A model generated the notes under the pieces. It ran no database searches. It was not told where the DNA came from and saw only the letters and a list, made by a program, of their open reading frames with translations. Positions 20,689 through 30,173 of a DNA stretch of 64,000 nt are shown here, piece after piece. A program made the translations under genes and the position numbers. Each line of letters starts with the position of its first letter. Positions within the stretch are counted from its first letter, which is position 1. The stretch is from positions 27,371 through 91,370 of IMG/VR virus record IMGVR_UViG_3300006916_000044, one strand, 5' to 3'. This DNA is from a virus.

Positions 20689-23600
20689 ATGGCTACTTGT
20701 TACAATAAAAATACAACTGAATACAAAGCATTGCTTGGAGAGTATGTTAGTTCATATACTGTAGATTCTATTATATCTGATTATCAAAAAATAGAAAAAA
20801 CAGATGCTATTCCTAGTGTTATAGATGCTAAAAATATGATCAAAGCACAAGCTTTGTTAACAAAAGCTAAAGCTAAAAATGAAGGTAAAGTATTATTAAG
20901 AAATTTACAGTCAAAAGGTTTTATTAAAAAAATAGGTAATGATTATTTTATTATAGAAACTAATAAAAGTTTAGTAAGAGATACACATAAACGTATTAGA
21001 GATTACTTAACGTTTAACGGTTTTAAACAAAATTCAATAATATTTAAAGGAACAAAAAAAGCACATATGTTTAGAGCTGTTGTAAATGATACAGTTTTTA
21101 ATGGCAACACATATATATCAAAAGATTCTGCTAAGTCTTTACCAGTGTTAGAGCATTTAACTAAAATGTTTCCGCAAGTAAAATATACTGTACTAGAGGC
21201 ATCTCAAGCAAAAACAATATATGATGCTATTCCTTATTACAGAAAAAGAAATGTGCCTTGGAATAAAGTTAATTCATTCTTTTATAATGGTACAGCTGTT
21301 TTAATAAAAGGTAGAGTTACTAATGCAACAGCTATTGAAGAAATGTTACATCCTTTTGTAGATGCATTATATCTAGATAACAGAGCATTATTTGATAATT
21401 TACTAGTAGAAGGATTAGAGTTAGATAGTGAGTTAGCAGAAGAAATAGCTGGTGTATATGATCCTGCATTAGGCTTTCAATCAAAAGATACAGCATTAGA
21501 ATTTGTAACACAGCTTTTATCAAAACATTTTAATAAAGAAAGTGGCAAACCTAAAATAGGATTTTTACGTGCTGTTAGAGAATTTTTAAATTGGTTTGCA
21601 GATGTTGTAAAATCTTTATATAGCGCATTAACAGGTAAAAAACTTACAGTTAAAGATTTAAATTCTAACATGACTCTTACTGATGTAGTTAAAATGTTAA
21701 ATACAGAAAGTTTGTCATTTGAATTAAATCCTACAGCATTAGAAGAATTAAGATATTCATTAGCACCAGAACAAAAAACTATATTAGATACAATAAAAAA
21801 TCAAGCTGCTACAACTGTACAAACACAAATTGTTGATCAACTTTTTCATCAAGCATATAGTTCAAAAACTGAAATAGATCAACTTGCTACATCTAGAGTA
21901 AAAAAAGAAGATGGTCAATTTATTAATGTTGATACAGCAGAAGTATTACCAAATATAGAAAATTCTATTCTTGGTGTAGAAAATCATCCTTTAGAAAGTT
22001 TAATTTTTGATGAAAGTACAACTGCCATTTTTAATGGTTTATCAATAGGCGCTCCTTTTGATTCTGAAAAAATAGATTCACAATTTGAAGAAGTATATAA
22101 AATGATGTTAGCAAGAATGGAAGGTATGAGAGATGACCGTTCTGTATTTCTTCCTAATGTTATTGTATCAGATCCTGCAACAGGTTTGACTCAAAGAATA
22201 GATTTGTTAAGAGTAGATCCTTTTGGAAATATGCAAATTATAAATTTTGCTAATACAGGATCAATTTCAAAAAATGAATATAATACCACAAATTTTGATT
22301 TAGGAGCTAATAGTATACTAGTTAAGAAAAATATTCAAACCACCGTAACAGCAAAAATGTTTACAGGTTTGCAAATGGCTTTAACCAAAAGAATATTAGA
22401 AAATCTTGGGTTTATGGTTGATGAAGGAACTATGACTATAAACTTAGATAGAACAAAAGATGGATTTTTAGATGGTACAATATTACATGCAGCTTCAGAA
22501 AATCAATACATAGTTGATCAAATTATTCCTTTAGATATAGCTGAAGAAAATAAAATGGTAGTTGATCAAATTATGGATCAAATGAGGAATCCAGAAGCAG
22601 TAGAAGATTGGGATTCTGATGAATATGCAGAAGATGTGCTAGACTTTGCATCAGAAGAAAATAGACCTTTATACGATTCATTATTTAAAGCTTTAAAAAA
22701 CTATAGAGAAGGCTTAATTACAAAAGAACAAGCAATAAAAAATGCTAGAAGTGTAATATCAATGGATAAAGGTAGAGCTGCAATATTACGTTCTATTAGT
22801 ATGTCTAGATCTATGATTGAAAATAGTTTTTTAAATCCAGAAACTATTGATAAAGTATATATTGATTTAGTTAGAGAAAGTATTGATCAAATAGATGAGT
22901 TTTTAGATTATGTAGCTGATCCAGATAATTTTAGTAAACCTGATTACATAAAGAAAGTTTTAGCTTGGCAAAAATTTGTTGAATCATATAGAGGATTAAC
23001 AAATATTACAGTTAGTGATGGTTTAACAAAGAACCAACTTATTTATATTAATAAACTAAAAGATAAATTAAATCAGATTGTTGGTATTGTAAGTCCAGAT
23101 GGTACAACAGTACAAAGAGGATCAATTGATCTTGCAATAGAAAATTATGTTAGACAACTAGTGATTGATCAGTCTAGTAGAGATTTTACTCCAGCTGAAT
23201 TAGATGAACTATTAACAACAGCTAGAGATATAGGTTATGTAGAATATCAAACGGGTGATATGGCTACATCAAGAGATACTCTTCTTGCATTAATGGACAA
23301 AATATTTAAAAGAGATAGACAAAGAGTATTAGATAAAATACAAGCAAGAGCTCCTAGAATTAAAAGAGCTGCAATGAAACTTGCAAAATTAACTGGCTCA
23401 GAAAGAATTGATTATTCATTTATGATTGAGTATGATGAAGATGGTGTACCTACTGGTAGATATGTAAAGAAAACTTCTAGTGCTTTCTATGCTGAGTTAA
23501 ATAGATTAAAGCAACCTCTTATAAATGAAGATGGTAGTTGGAAAGAATTTATTGATATTGATAATATTGAAGAAGCAACACAAGAGCAAATAAACTACAA

Positions 23601-26229
23601 TAGAAAATTAATGGCAGACCGTGATGCTTATTTTGCTTTTAAAAGAGCAGAAAACAGAGGAGATGACGGTTACTCAGATGGAGATAATTTTAAATATACT
23701 GATGAGTTTAAAAGAGCTAGAAGCAGATTTGAAATATTTGTAATAAATGCAAATGGTGGTGGTTTTTGGACTAAAAAATCTACTGTAAGTAATAAAGCAT
23801 ATTTAAGATATTTAGCTAAGTATTACAATACGTTTGGAGAAGAAGCTAAAATAGCAAAACCAATAACAGATATAAACGGAAACTTTACTGGTCAAGTTTA
23901 TTATGTAAAAAATGCATCTTATGTTAAACCAGAATACAAAGAAATAAATTATAGTAATCCTAACTGGGTTAATGATAAATGGTCAAAGTTACAAAATCCT
24001 ACTACTGAATTAGAAAAGGCACAGAGTGAATACTATAACATGTACATTGATGTTTTTGAAAATGAGTTAGTAAACTTACTACCAGAAAATATTAGTATGG
24101 TTGGTAAACTACCAACTATAGAAGGTAGACCAACTAGCAAACTTAAAGATAAACCAGATTCAGTAGGTTCTATATTTTCTAAAATGTCTACAAAGGTTAG
24201 AAATTATTTTTCTCCTAGTACTGTAATTAAAAGAGCTGTTAGAGATGAGCATGGTAATATTATAACAGATTCATTACCATTATACTATGTTGGCAGTGTT
24301 GTTCAAGAAAAAGATATTCAAGAAGCATATAACGCCTTAGATCAAATAACAATTTTATATAATAAAGCTACAACAGCTAAAGAAAAAGATAAGTATAGAA
24401 AACAACTTTCTGCTCAAAGAGGAAAAATAAAATCTCTTGAGTCAAAACCAACAGCAAGAACTTTAAATTTAGATTTGACTGAATCTTTAATTAAATTTTC
24501 AGCAATGGCTGAGAATTATGAAGTAATGAGTCAATCAGAAGATACTTTTCATGCTATGATTAAAGTTATTGAAAATAGACAGTATACTAATTCAAAAGGT
24601 GATGTTATTATTCAAGATGAAGAAGGTAAAGAGGTTGGAAAAAAAGGAAAAGTTAAAGGTAACTTAGAAGCTAACATGACTAAGCGTGCTAAGAAGTGGA
24701 TGAAGATGGTTTATTATGATAATGATAATGACACAAAAACATTTTTTGATAAAGTATCTAAAGGTTTAATATCTGCAACATCTCTTGCATATGTAGGATT
24801 TAACATTTTTGGTAACCTAAACAACTATGTTTTTGGTAGAGTATCAAATGCAATTGAAACAGCTGGTGGTAGATTTTTCTCAACAAAAGCTATGATGAAA
24901 ACTACAGCTAGATTTCAACGTGCTATGTTTGATAATCTTGCTGGAGCAACAAAAGCTGCTACACAAAAATATAGACGATATGAAGATGACCAACAAAAAG
25001 GTAAGTGGAATGCAACTGTAATGTATTTTAGAATGCTAGACAGTAAACAAGACATGCGTGAAAGTCAATATAAAAGTGAAAACACAAGTGTTAGATCAGC
25101 TGCTAAAGATATGTTTACTGAAGGAGGATCAGATAATGTAATTAGATTTGCAAGATCAGCTTGGGATAAATTTCATGAATTTGGTTATATCATACAGGAT
25201 GCGGGTGAATATAATGTACAAACTAAAATAGGTAATGCAATTCTTGAGTCTACTACTATGAAGAATAGTAAGACAGGAGAAACAATGTCATTGTGGGATG
25301 CTTTAAGCTGGGATAACAAAGCTTTAACTATGAAGGTTAAAGAAGGTTTTGATAAGGTTATATTTTATAATCAAACTAAAGAAAGAAATTGGGATGATAA
25401 TGCCCGTTATGATTTAAGAAACTACATAAGAGAGGTAAATAAACAAGTACATGGTAACTATGCCTATGAAGATAGAATGGTAATGCAGTCTACAGCGGTA
25501 GGGCAGCTAGCAGCACAGTTCCATAAATGGGTTGCTCCTGCAATTAAAGCTAGATTTAGACCAGAATACTTTGATGAAAATCTAGGATGGATGGAAGGAA
25601 GGTATTTAACTTTTTGGAATTTCTTAGGGTATGCGTATAAAAATCTTGGAGACATAGGTAAGATAGCTAATAACTACAAAGAGTTTAATGGTGAGAAAGG
25701 CCAAATGAAACTACAGAATGTTTATAGAACAATGGGTGAGATTGGTATTATTATGACAACTGTATTGCTTAAGATGTTATTGTCAGAGATGTTGGGAGAT
25801 GATGATGATGAAGAAAGAGGTGGTAGTACAAGACGGAATGTTGATGATAGTGATTCAGTTTTAAGAAAAAGGTTGCGTAATGTATTTTTATATCAGTTAG
25901 ATAGAACACATAAAGATTTAGTAACTTTTATGCCTATACCTGGAACAGGTGGTCTAACTCAATTATACCAACTGTTTAAGTCTCCAATAGCTTCTACAAG
26001 AACTTTAGGAGAACTTGGAGAAGCATTAGAGTATACAGTAGGTACTAGTTTAGCATATGTCTTTATGGATGATGAAAGTTTTATGGAGTCTAAATGGGTA
26101 TATCAAAGACCTAAAGCTAGAAAAGGTGTGTTAAAACTTGGTAAACAATGGGGTGATGCTCTACCTATTCTATATACAATTAATAGATGGAAGTCTTATG
26201 ATAATGTAACTGACTTCTTTATCAAGTAA
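20689..26229 (+). CDS. Large virion-associated protein (1846 aa) with degenerate zincin- and nuclease-like segments
   Basis: Begins eight bases after the polymerase gene. At residues 217-223 is EEMLHPF. Its EExxHP layout resembles a zincin helix in which the first His is Glu. At about 495-525 a segment (IDLLRVDPFGN, then IINFANTG) resembles the PD-(D/E)XK core, with D505 kept but the second acidic residue and the Lys replaced (N519, A521), so it is probably inactive. The central region is long, helical and charged. Near the C-terminus is one membrane-like helix (about 1680-1700) followed by an acidic DDDDEE stretch. No polymerase motif is seen. Position after the RNA polymerase suggests a co-packaged protein. 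Function is unknown. Confidence 0.85.
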   Translation: MATCYNKNTTEYKALLGEYVSSYTVDSIISDYQKIEKTDAIPSVIDAKNMIKAQALLTKAKAKNEGKVLLRNLQSKGFIKKIGNDYFIIETNKSLVRDTHKRIRDYLTFNGFKQNSIIFKGTKKAHMFRAVVNDTVFNGNTYISKDSAKSLPVLEHLTKMFPQVKYTVLEASQAKTIYDAIPYYRKRNVPWNKVNSFFYNGTAVLIKGRVTNATAIEEMLHPFVDALYLDNRALFDNLLVEGLELDSELAEEIAGVYDPALGFQSKDTALEFVTQLLSKHFNKESGKPKIGFLRAVREFLNWFADVVKSLYSALTGKKLTVKDLNSNMTLTDVVKMLNTESLSFELNPTALEELRYSLAPEQKTILDTIKNQAATTVQTQIVDQLFHQAYSSKTEIDQLATSRVKKEDGQFINVDTAEVLPNIENSILGVENHPLESLIFDESTTAIFNGLSIGAPFDSEKIDSQFEEVYKMMLARMEGMRDDRSVFLPNVIVSDPATGLTQRIDLLRVDPFGNMQIINFANTGSISKNEYNTTNFDLGANSILVKKNIQTTVTAKMFTGLQMALTKRILENLGFMVDEGTMTINLDRTKDGFLDGTILHAASENQYIVDQIIPLDIAEENKMVVDQIMDQMRNPEAVEDWDSDEYAEDVLDFASEENRPLYDSLFKALKNYREGLITKEQAIKNARSVISMDKGRAAILRSISMSRSMIENSFLNPETIDKVYIDLVRESIDQIDEFLDYVADPDNFSKPDYIKKVLAWQKFVESYRGLTNITVSDGLTKNQLIYINKLKDKLNQIVGIVSPDGTTVQRGSIDLAIENYVRQLVIDQSSRDFTPAELDELLTTARDIGYVEYQTGDMATSRDTLLALMDKIFKRDRQRVLDKIQARAPRIKRAAMKLAKLTGSERIDYSFMIEYDEDGVPTGRYVKKTSSAFYAELNRLKQPLINEDGSWKEFIDIDNIEEATQEQINYNRKLMADRDAYFAFKRAENRGDDGYSDGDNFKYTDEFKRARSRFEIFVINANGGGFWTKKSTVSNKAYLRYLAKYYNTFGEEAKIAKPITDINGNFTGQVYYVKNASYVKPEYKEINYSNPNWVNDKWSKLQNPTTELEKAQSEYYNMYIDVFENELVNLLPENISMVGKLPTIEGRPTSKLKDKPDSVGSIFSKMSTKVRNYFSPSTVIKRAVRDEHGNIITDSLPLYYVGSVVQEKDIQEAYNALDQITILYNKATTAKEKDKYRKQLSAQRGKIKSLESKPTARTLNLDLTESLIKFSAMAENYEVMSQSEDTFHAMIKVIENRQYTNSKGDVIIQDEEGKEVGKKGKVKGNLEANMTKRAKKWMKMVYYDNDNDTKTFFDKVSKGLISATSLAYVGFNIFGNLNNYVFGRVSNAIETAGGRFFSTKAMMKTTARFQRAMFDNLAGATKAATQKYRRYEDDQQKGKWNATVMYFRMLDSKQDMRESQYKSENTSVRSAAKDMFTEGGSDNVIRFARSAWDKFHEFGYIIQDAGEYNVQTKIGNAILESTTMKNSKTGETMSLWDALSWDNKALTMKVKEGFDKVIFYNQTKERNWDDNARYDLRNYIREVNKQVHGNYAYEDRMVMQSTAVGQLAAQFHKWVAPAIKARFRPEYFDENLGWMEGRYLTFWNFLGYAYKNLGDIGKIANNYKEFNGEKGQMKLQNVYRTMGEIGIIMTTVLLKMLLSEMLGDDDDEERGGSTRRNVDDSDSVLRKRLRNVFLYQLDRTHKDLVTFMPIPGTGGLTQLYQLFKSPIASTRTLGELGEALEYTVGTSLAYVFMDDESFMESKWVYQRPKARKGVLKLGKQWGDALPILYTINRWKSYDNVTDFFIK

Positions 26230-26355
26230 TTATTTAGAAGTTTTAAGTATTAGTGCTTTTAGTTTTTCTTTAAGCCATTCATGATCTGGATGCTTAACTG
26301 TAGCTAAAAGTTTAAATGATATTTCTTTTGCTGTTTTATTTATTATTTTTTCCAT
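26230..26355 (-). CDS. Small helical protein (41 aa), unknown
   Basis: Starts with ATG inside the last codons of the upstream thioesterase gene (about 20 bases overlap) and ends with TAA right at the convergent stop of the 1846-residue gene. The product is Lys-rich and amphipathic (KHPDHEWLKEKLKALIL). Translational coupling to the thioesterase is plausible. I recognise no family. It is listed because it fills an otherwise unexplained 106-base gap with an intact frame. Confidence 0.5.
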   Translation of the reverse strand: MEKIINKTAKEISFKLLATVKHPDHEWLKEKLKALILKTSK

Positions 26356-26734
26356 TGTATTTATCTTTTACTTTATGACTAATTGGTATTGGCTCTCCTT
26401 GCTCATCTATTCTAACAAATGTCATGTTAGTTGATAGAACAACAGCTTGTCTACCGTTATATACATTATGTGATCTAGCTTCTAAACCAAGTTTAATACT
26501 TGTTTCTCCTACTTTATGTACTTTACCGTATATTTTAATAAGCTGACCTTCTTTTGTTGGTCTTTTAAATATACATTTATCTATAGAGACAGTCACCATT
26601 CTAGGTGTGTCACAACATTGAGCTGCAAAAGCAGCAGCGCTTGCATCTAACCAAGCTAATAATTTTCCTCCAAAAAGATTTCCGTGAAATCCTAAATCTG
26701 ATTTTTTTACTGGATGTGTATTTAATAAATCCAT
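26336..26734 (-). CDS. Hotdog-fold acyl-CoA thioesterase (YciA/BFIT type)
   Basis: 132 residues, the usual length for a single hotdog domain. The N-terminal helix reads FHGNLFGGKLLAWLDASAA, matching the family pattern N-x-FGG-x-LL-x-x-x-D-x-x-A that carries the catalytic Asp. The strands that follow (MVTVSIDKCIFKRPTKEG) fit the rest of the fold. Known members hydrolyse acyl-CoA thioesters as hexamers in the cytoplasm. The gene lies downstream of the ribonucleotide reductase on the same strand, separated by a 118-base spacer with a long hairpin. A role in changing host lipid metabolism during infection is an inference. The fold call is firm; the substrate is unknown. Confidence 0.85.
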   Translation of the reverse strand: MDLLNTHPVKKSDLGFHGNLFGGKLLAWLDASAAAFAAQCCDTPRMVTVSIDKCIFKRPTKEGQLIKIYGKVHKVGETSIKLGLEARSHNVYNGRQAVVLSTNMTFVRIDEQGEPIPISHKVKDKYNGKNNK

Positions 26735-26750
26735 TCTTAATGTTTAGTTA

Positions 26751-26820
26751 ACATAAACTGAGGTTACATTACGTATCTTATTTATATGAAACGTATAGAT
26801 GTAACCCCAGTTGTTTATGT
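26751..26820. other. Long imperfect inverted repeat between thioesterase and RNR genes
   Basis: The left arm ACATAAACTGAGGTTACAT (26751-26769) pairs with the right arm at 26799-26820, with one mismatch and a three-base bulge. An inner TACGT/ACGTA pair extends the stem. There is no T-run on either side, so this is not a classical intrinsic terminator. It could act in RNA processing, attenuation between the two minus-strand genes, or protein binding. Confidence 0.6.
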
Positions 26821-26852
26821 ATTGATTATGATTATTGTTTTTGCATTAGGTA

Positions 26853-28712
26853 CTATGTGATTTCACATGCGCCACCAGCACAAGCAAGTTCACCTTTTAG
26901 ATCAGTATTATCATCAAGTTCTACAACTTTTGTAAGATCAACAGAAGTTACTGAGCTTATTAGCTCATTGTATTCTTTTTCTGTTATATCTTCAAATGGA
27001 GCTTGAGTATAAGTACCTCCATCATATGGTAATACAGATAAACCATTGTAATGGTCTCTGTTTTCCCACATCCATTCACCAGCTTGTTCCCATTCATCTT
27101 CTTTAAGAGACACTGTAGCAGAAACATTATGAGTATTAGATCCTTTTCTATGACCAGGTTTAACCCATTCTGTAGCTATTTTCTTTATTCTCTCTAGTAG
27201 ATCAAATGGTGATTCAGTTCTAAGTGTTGATCCTTCTGGTGCTTTTTGAGGAATACTAATGATTGCAGTATCATGACCACGGAATACACAGTCTTCAATA
27301 AGCTCAGGATGATGTACAGAAAGATATGTGTATATAGCTTCATTCTTACCAACTCTTATTCTTCTTAAATAGTAATCATTATGCCAAGCATGAATACCAG
27401 AAGAAGTTCCAAGAGTTAAAGATGTAGTACCCGCAGGTTTTACAGTAGTGCATCTTGCTGAAGAGTTAATACCTAATAGTCTAGCAATAAATTCATTTTC
27501 TTTTTTTACTATTTTTGCTGCCTCAGTAAGATTTAGAGAAGACACTTTACCACTTGCTATTCCTGTCATAGATACACCAATAAGAGCATCTTTTTCAGTT
27601 GTTTCTTTCCATATCTGTCTAAGATAGTGGAAGTTAGTATAGCTAGCTTGAAGTGTTCCAATAAATGCTGCAGCTTTAACTCTTTCATTTAAATCTTCTT
27701 GAGACTCAACGTTTGATACATTTACTTCACATAAATTGCAAAATTGAAAAGGACGTAGTGCTATCTCACAACATGGGTTTGTACCCCAATCTTTATCATT
27801 ATTAAAGTATATACCAGGTTCACCAGCACCAGACAATTCAACACGTTTCCATAAATCCATAAAGAAAGATTTAGTAATCTTATGTCTCATTAATACAGCT
27901 GAGTTGTTAGCTCTACCACGTTGTGGATTTAGTTCCCACCATGGTCCAGACTTACAACCAATCATTTGATCATCATCTGCACTAAATAAACTAATAAGAG
28001 CAGCACGTCTAATACCACCAGCAAGAACAGCATCAGCTATATAACAAATCATATCATGTACTTCAAGTGTAGATAGTTTATCACCATCTTCTTTAGCGCT
28101 TAGTAAACCTTCTAACTTTAATAAACATTCTTTAAGTGGTTGAGGACCAGGAGCTTTACCACCAGATGTAACTAGTCTAGCACCTTTAGGTCTAATGTCT
28201 GAAAAGTCAAATTCTATTTTAGATGATCTTGTTCCAAAATAAGATTTAACTAAAACTTTAATAGAATCAGCCCAACCTTCAATAGAGTCACCAATTAAGT
28301 ATCTTTTTGATCTTTTTTTAAACGGTTTATTTATAGAAGGAAGCTTGTCTACATGATGTTTCTGTACTGAATAACCAACGCCTGTACCACCTAAAAGTAA
28401 AAACATTGTTTCATTAAAAGCATCTAATGCATTAATAGGTAAATAAGCACAGTTATATACACGGTTAGGACTAACCTCAATTGGCTTACCGCCAAATTGC
28501 ATAGATCTCATAGAAGGTAAAATCTTCTTATCATATACAAATTTATATACATCCTCTATTTCACCTTTAAGGCCAGGATATTTTTTTATATGCATGTTTT
28601 TGTTACGAGTGACTAGTTCTTCCCAAGTCTCTCTTCTATTGTGTTCAGGTAAGTATTTTGCATACTTCATATGAACAGTAATTTCACTTAAAATTTTGTT
28701 ACTTAGATTCAT
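26853..28712 (-). CDS. nrdJ: Class II adenosylcobalamin-dependent ribonucleotide reductase
   Basis: 619 residues. The active-site pattern fits the monomeric Lactobacillus leichmannii type. C88 (in YNCAYLP) and C325 (in FCNLCEVN) match the redox pair. C314 and E316 (in NPCCEI) match the thiyl-radical Cys and catalytic Glu, and the C314-C325 spacing of 11 equals that of the reference enzyme. The C-terminal tail ends with CAGGAC, a CxxxxC pair used for re-reduction. The enzyme makes deoxynucleotides without a separate radical subunit but needs B12 from the host. It lies alone on the minus strand facing a divergent plus-strand block. I see no cobalamin riboswitch upstream. A homolog of this kind supports DNA synthesis in an oxygen-independent way. 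Confidence 0.93.
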   Translation of the reverse strand: MNLSNKILSEITVHMKYAKYLPEHNRRETWEELVTRNKNMHIKKYPGLKGEIEDVYKFVYDKKILPSMRSMQFGGKPIEVSPNRVYNCAYLPINALDAFNETMFLLLGGTGVGYSVQKHHVDKLPSINKPFKKRSKRYLIGDSIEGWADSIKVLVKSYFGTRSSKIEFDFSDIRPKGARLVTSGGKAPGPQPLKECLLKLEGLLSAKEDGDKLSTLEVHDMICYIADAVLAGGIRRAALISLFSADDDQMIGCKSGPWWELNPQRGRANNSAVLMRHKITKSFFMDLWKRVELSGAGEPGIYFNNDKDWGTNPCCEIALRPFQFCNLCEVNVSNVESQEDLNERVKAAAFIGTLQASYTNFHYLRQIWKETTEKDALIGVSMTGIASGKVSSLNLTEAAKIVKKENEFIARLLGINSSARCTTVKPAGTTSLTLGTSSGIHAWHNDYYLRRIRVGKNEAIYTYLSVHHPELIEDCVFRGHDTAIISIPQKAPEGSTLRTESPFDLLERIKKIATEWVKPGHRKGSNTHNVSATVSLKEDEWEQAGEWMWENRDHYNGLSVLPYDGGTYTQAPFEDITEKEYNELISSVTSVDLTKVVELDDNTDLKGELACAGGACEIT

Positions 28713-28879
28713 TTTTTTTTAATTTTTACTTACGTTAATATTAGGTGGGATAAATAAGATAAGAAAATACAATTTACTTTCTTAGTTTTTTTATATAAAA
28801 TTGATGCAATCATGATTTTTTTATTTTGTTTTTTTTCAGTATATTATATATGTAACTGATAATTTAAGAGTGCAAAAGT
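28713..28879. promoter_or_regulatory. Divergent intergenic region between RNR and holin-like gene
   Basis: This 167-base AT-rich gap separates divergent genes and must hold promoters for both directions. I cannot find a good TTG-N20-TAnnTTTG match on either strand. T-rich tracts and a TATATATG element at 28845-28852 are present. A phage-specific promoter recognised by the phage polymerase is possible but not shown. Confidence 0.4.
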
Positions 28880-29188
28880 ATGGATTCTCAACAAGATATA
28901 ATAGTAATGGGGCTAAGAATTGATAATATGGAAAAAAAATTAGATGAAATTGATAAAAAATTAGATTCTTTAACTATCAAATTATTAGATCCAGATAATG
29001 GTTTTGTTACCAGGGTAAATAAGAATACATCCTTTAGAGATAAAATGGGTGAGTTTTTACCGTATTATGAGGATACTATTTCAGAAATGGAATCTTTAAA
29101 GAAATGGAAAAACAATGTTACTAAAGCACTTTGGGTAATTTTTACTGCAGTTATTGGTTGCATAGTTAAACTAATGTTCTTTGCATAA
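28880..29188 (+). CDS. Coiled-coil protein with C-terminal membrane anchor (XhlA/holin-accessory-like)
   Basis: 102 residues. Heptad-like repeats at about 15-35 (MEKKLDEIDKKLDSL) are followed by a polar region and one C-terminal membrane helix (WVIFTAVIGCIVKLMFFA). This is the layout of XhlA-type phage lysis accessory proteins, though sequence resemblance is only general. The stop TAA overlaps the next start (TAATG), so the pair is translationally coupled. First gene of the plus-strand accessory block. Confidence 0.75.
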   Translation: MDSQQDIIVMGLRIDNMEKKLDEIDKKLDSLTIKLLDPDNGFVTRVNKNTSFRDKMGEFLPYYEDTISEMESLKKWKNNVTKALWVIFTAVIGCIVKLMFFA

Positions 29189-29760
29189 TGGCACGTTCTA
29201 ACACAGGAAATAAAGGATTTAATCAACAGTTAGTTACTGTTACACCAAACACGTGGACAGATTTATTACCACGTGATACTAATGAAAGACGTATAAACCA
29301 AAACTTAAGAGGACTTACAATAAACAAATTAATAATTCAAAATACAGGTACAGATGATATAACTGTATCAGTTAAATTTATATCTAGAGATCCACAAAGC
29401 CCGCATGATGAATATGAAGGAGAAGTAATTTCTGACAAAATTATATCAGGTTCACATAGAAGAGGTAGCAACGGTACTACTACAGCAAATAATTTAATAA
29501 ATTTTAGTAAGCCTATGGGCCGTGGTGTAGAAGGTTATGGTTTTGGTGGTCATGATGCAAACACAATTGCTGATTGGAATGGTTTAACATATACAGGAGT
29601 ATTAGAAATGGATTTTGTAAATTATCAATTGCAATTTCCAAACATGCAGTCTGTTCAATTTAAAGCTAATGTAGGAAGTGGTTTTATTGCAACTTTAATT
29701 ATGAATGACAACCAAATAAAAATGAAACAAACAGTAGGTGGTAATGGTATAAAAATGTAA
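29188..29760 (+). CDS. Beta-rich virion accessory-like protein (190 aa)
   Basis: The composition is rich in Thr, Asn, Gly and Val with alternating hydrophobic residues, typical of an all-beta domain. No signal peptide, Cys or membrane segment is seen. Similar small beta-rich proteins in this block (36067, 38809) suggest a group of decoration or fibre-associated proteins, but I recognise no family. Confidence 0.75.
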   Translation: MARSNTGNKGFNQQLVTVTPNTWTDLLPRDTNERRINQNLRGLTINKLIIQNTGTDDITVSVKFISRDPQSPHDEYEGEVISDKIISGSHRRGSNGTTTANNLINFSKPMGRGVEGYGFGGHDANTIADWNGLTYTGVLEMDFVNYQLQFPNMQSVQFKANVGSGFIATLIMNDNQIKMKQTVGGNGIKM

Positions 29761-29764
29761 TAAA

Positions 29765-30046
29765 ATGGCAAAAGAATTAAATGAAGATACTAGTTTTAAA
29801 ATAAGTCTAAAAACATTAGGAGGAATAGCGGTTTTAATTTTTACTCTTGTTGGTATGTGGTTTACTTTACAAGCTGATATTGCTGAAGCAAAAGAGTTAC
29901 CAGCTCCACCAGATCCAGAAGTTACACGTATGGAATTTGACATGAAAGATCAAATGATACGTAGCACAATTATGACTACACAAGAAGATGTTAAAGAAAT
30001 AAAAGAGTCTCTTGAAAAAATAGAAGATAAATTATATAATAGATAA
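29765..30046 (+). CDS. Single-pass membrane protein with C-terminal coiled coil (93 aa)
   Basis: One membrane helix at about residues 15-36 (LGGIAVLIFTLVGMWFTL) is followed by an acidic, Pro-containing linker and a C-terminal helix with coiled-coil character (EDVKEIKESLEKIEDKLY). The layout mirrors the 102-residue protein three genes earlier, with the membrane helix at the opposite end. Together the two could form a holin or spanin-like pair. This is inference from topology only. Confidence 0.7.
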   Translation: MAKELNEDTSFKISLKTLGGIAVLIFTLVGMWFTLQADIAEAKELPAPPDPEVTRMEFDMKDQMIRSTIMTTQEDVKEIKESLEKIEDKLYNR

Positions 30047-30047
30047 A

Positions 30048-30173
30048 ATGAGAAAGAAACCAACAATACAATTTAAAGGTAACAAACGAACCAAAAGACC
30101 TGGGGTACACAGCAAAAATGCTAGTAAAGGTCAAAATGGTTATAAAAACAAATACCGTGGGCAAGGTAGATAA
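30048..30173 (+). CDS. Small basic protein (41 aa)
   Basis: ATG to TAA frame of 41 residues, rich in Lys, Arg, Gly and Asn (about one third basic) and without hydrophobic core. It resembles the other very basic small proteins at 35202-36064 in composition. A nucleic-acid-binding role is possible. Its 3' end overlaps the start region of the next gene in another frame. Confidence 0.55.
   Translation: MRKKPTIQFKGNKRTKRPGVHSKNASKGQNGYKNKYRGQGR

Noticed and set aside
26786-26860. Plus-strand 24-residue membrane peptide frame
   Set aside because: It begins in the loop of the hairpin and runs through one arm into the end of the RNR gene on the other strand; no coupled neighbour and no clear promoter.
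28838-28848. AGTATATTATA shared upstream of the genes at 28880 and 38513 as a phage promoter
   Set aside because: Distances to the starts differ (31 and 7 bases) and only two copies were noticed; too AT-rich to exclude chance.
28713-28879. Cobalamin riboswitch before the B12-dependent RNR
   Set aside because: No long structured leader or B12-box-like sequence is visible in the 167-base gap.
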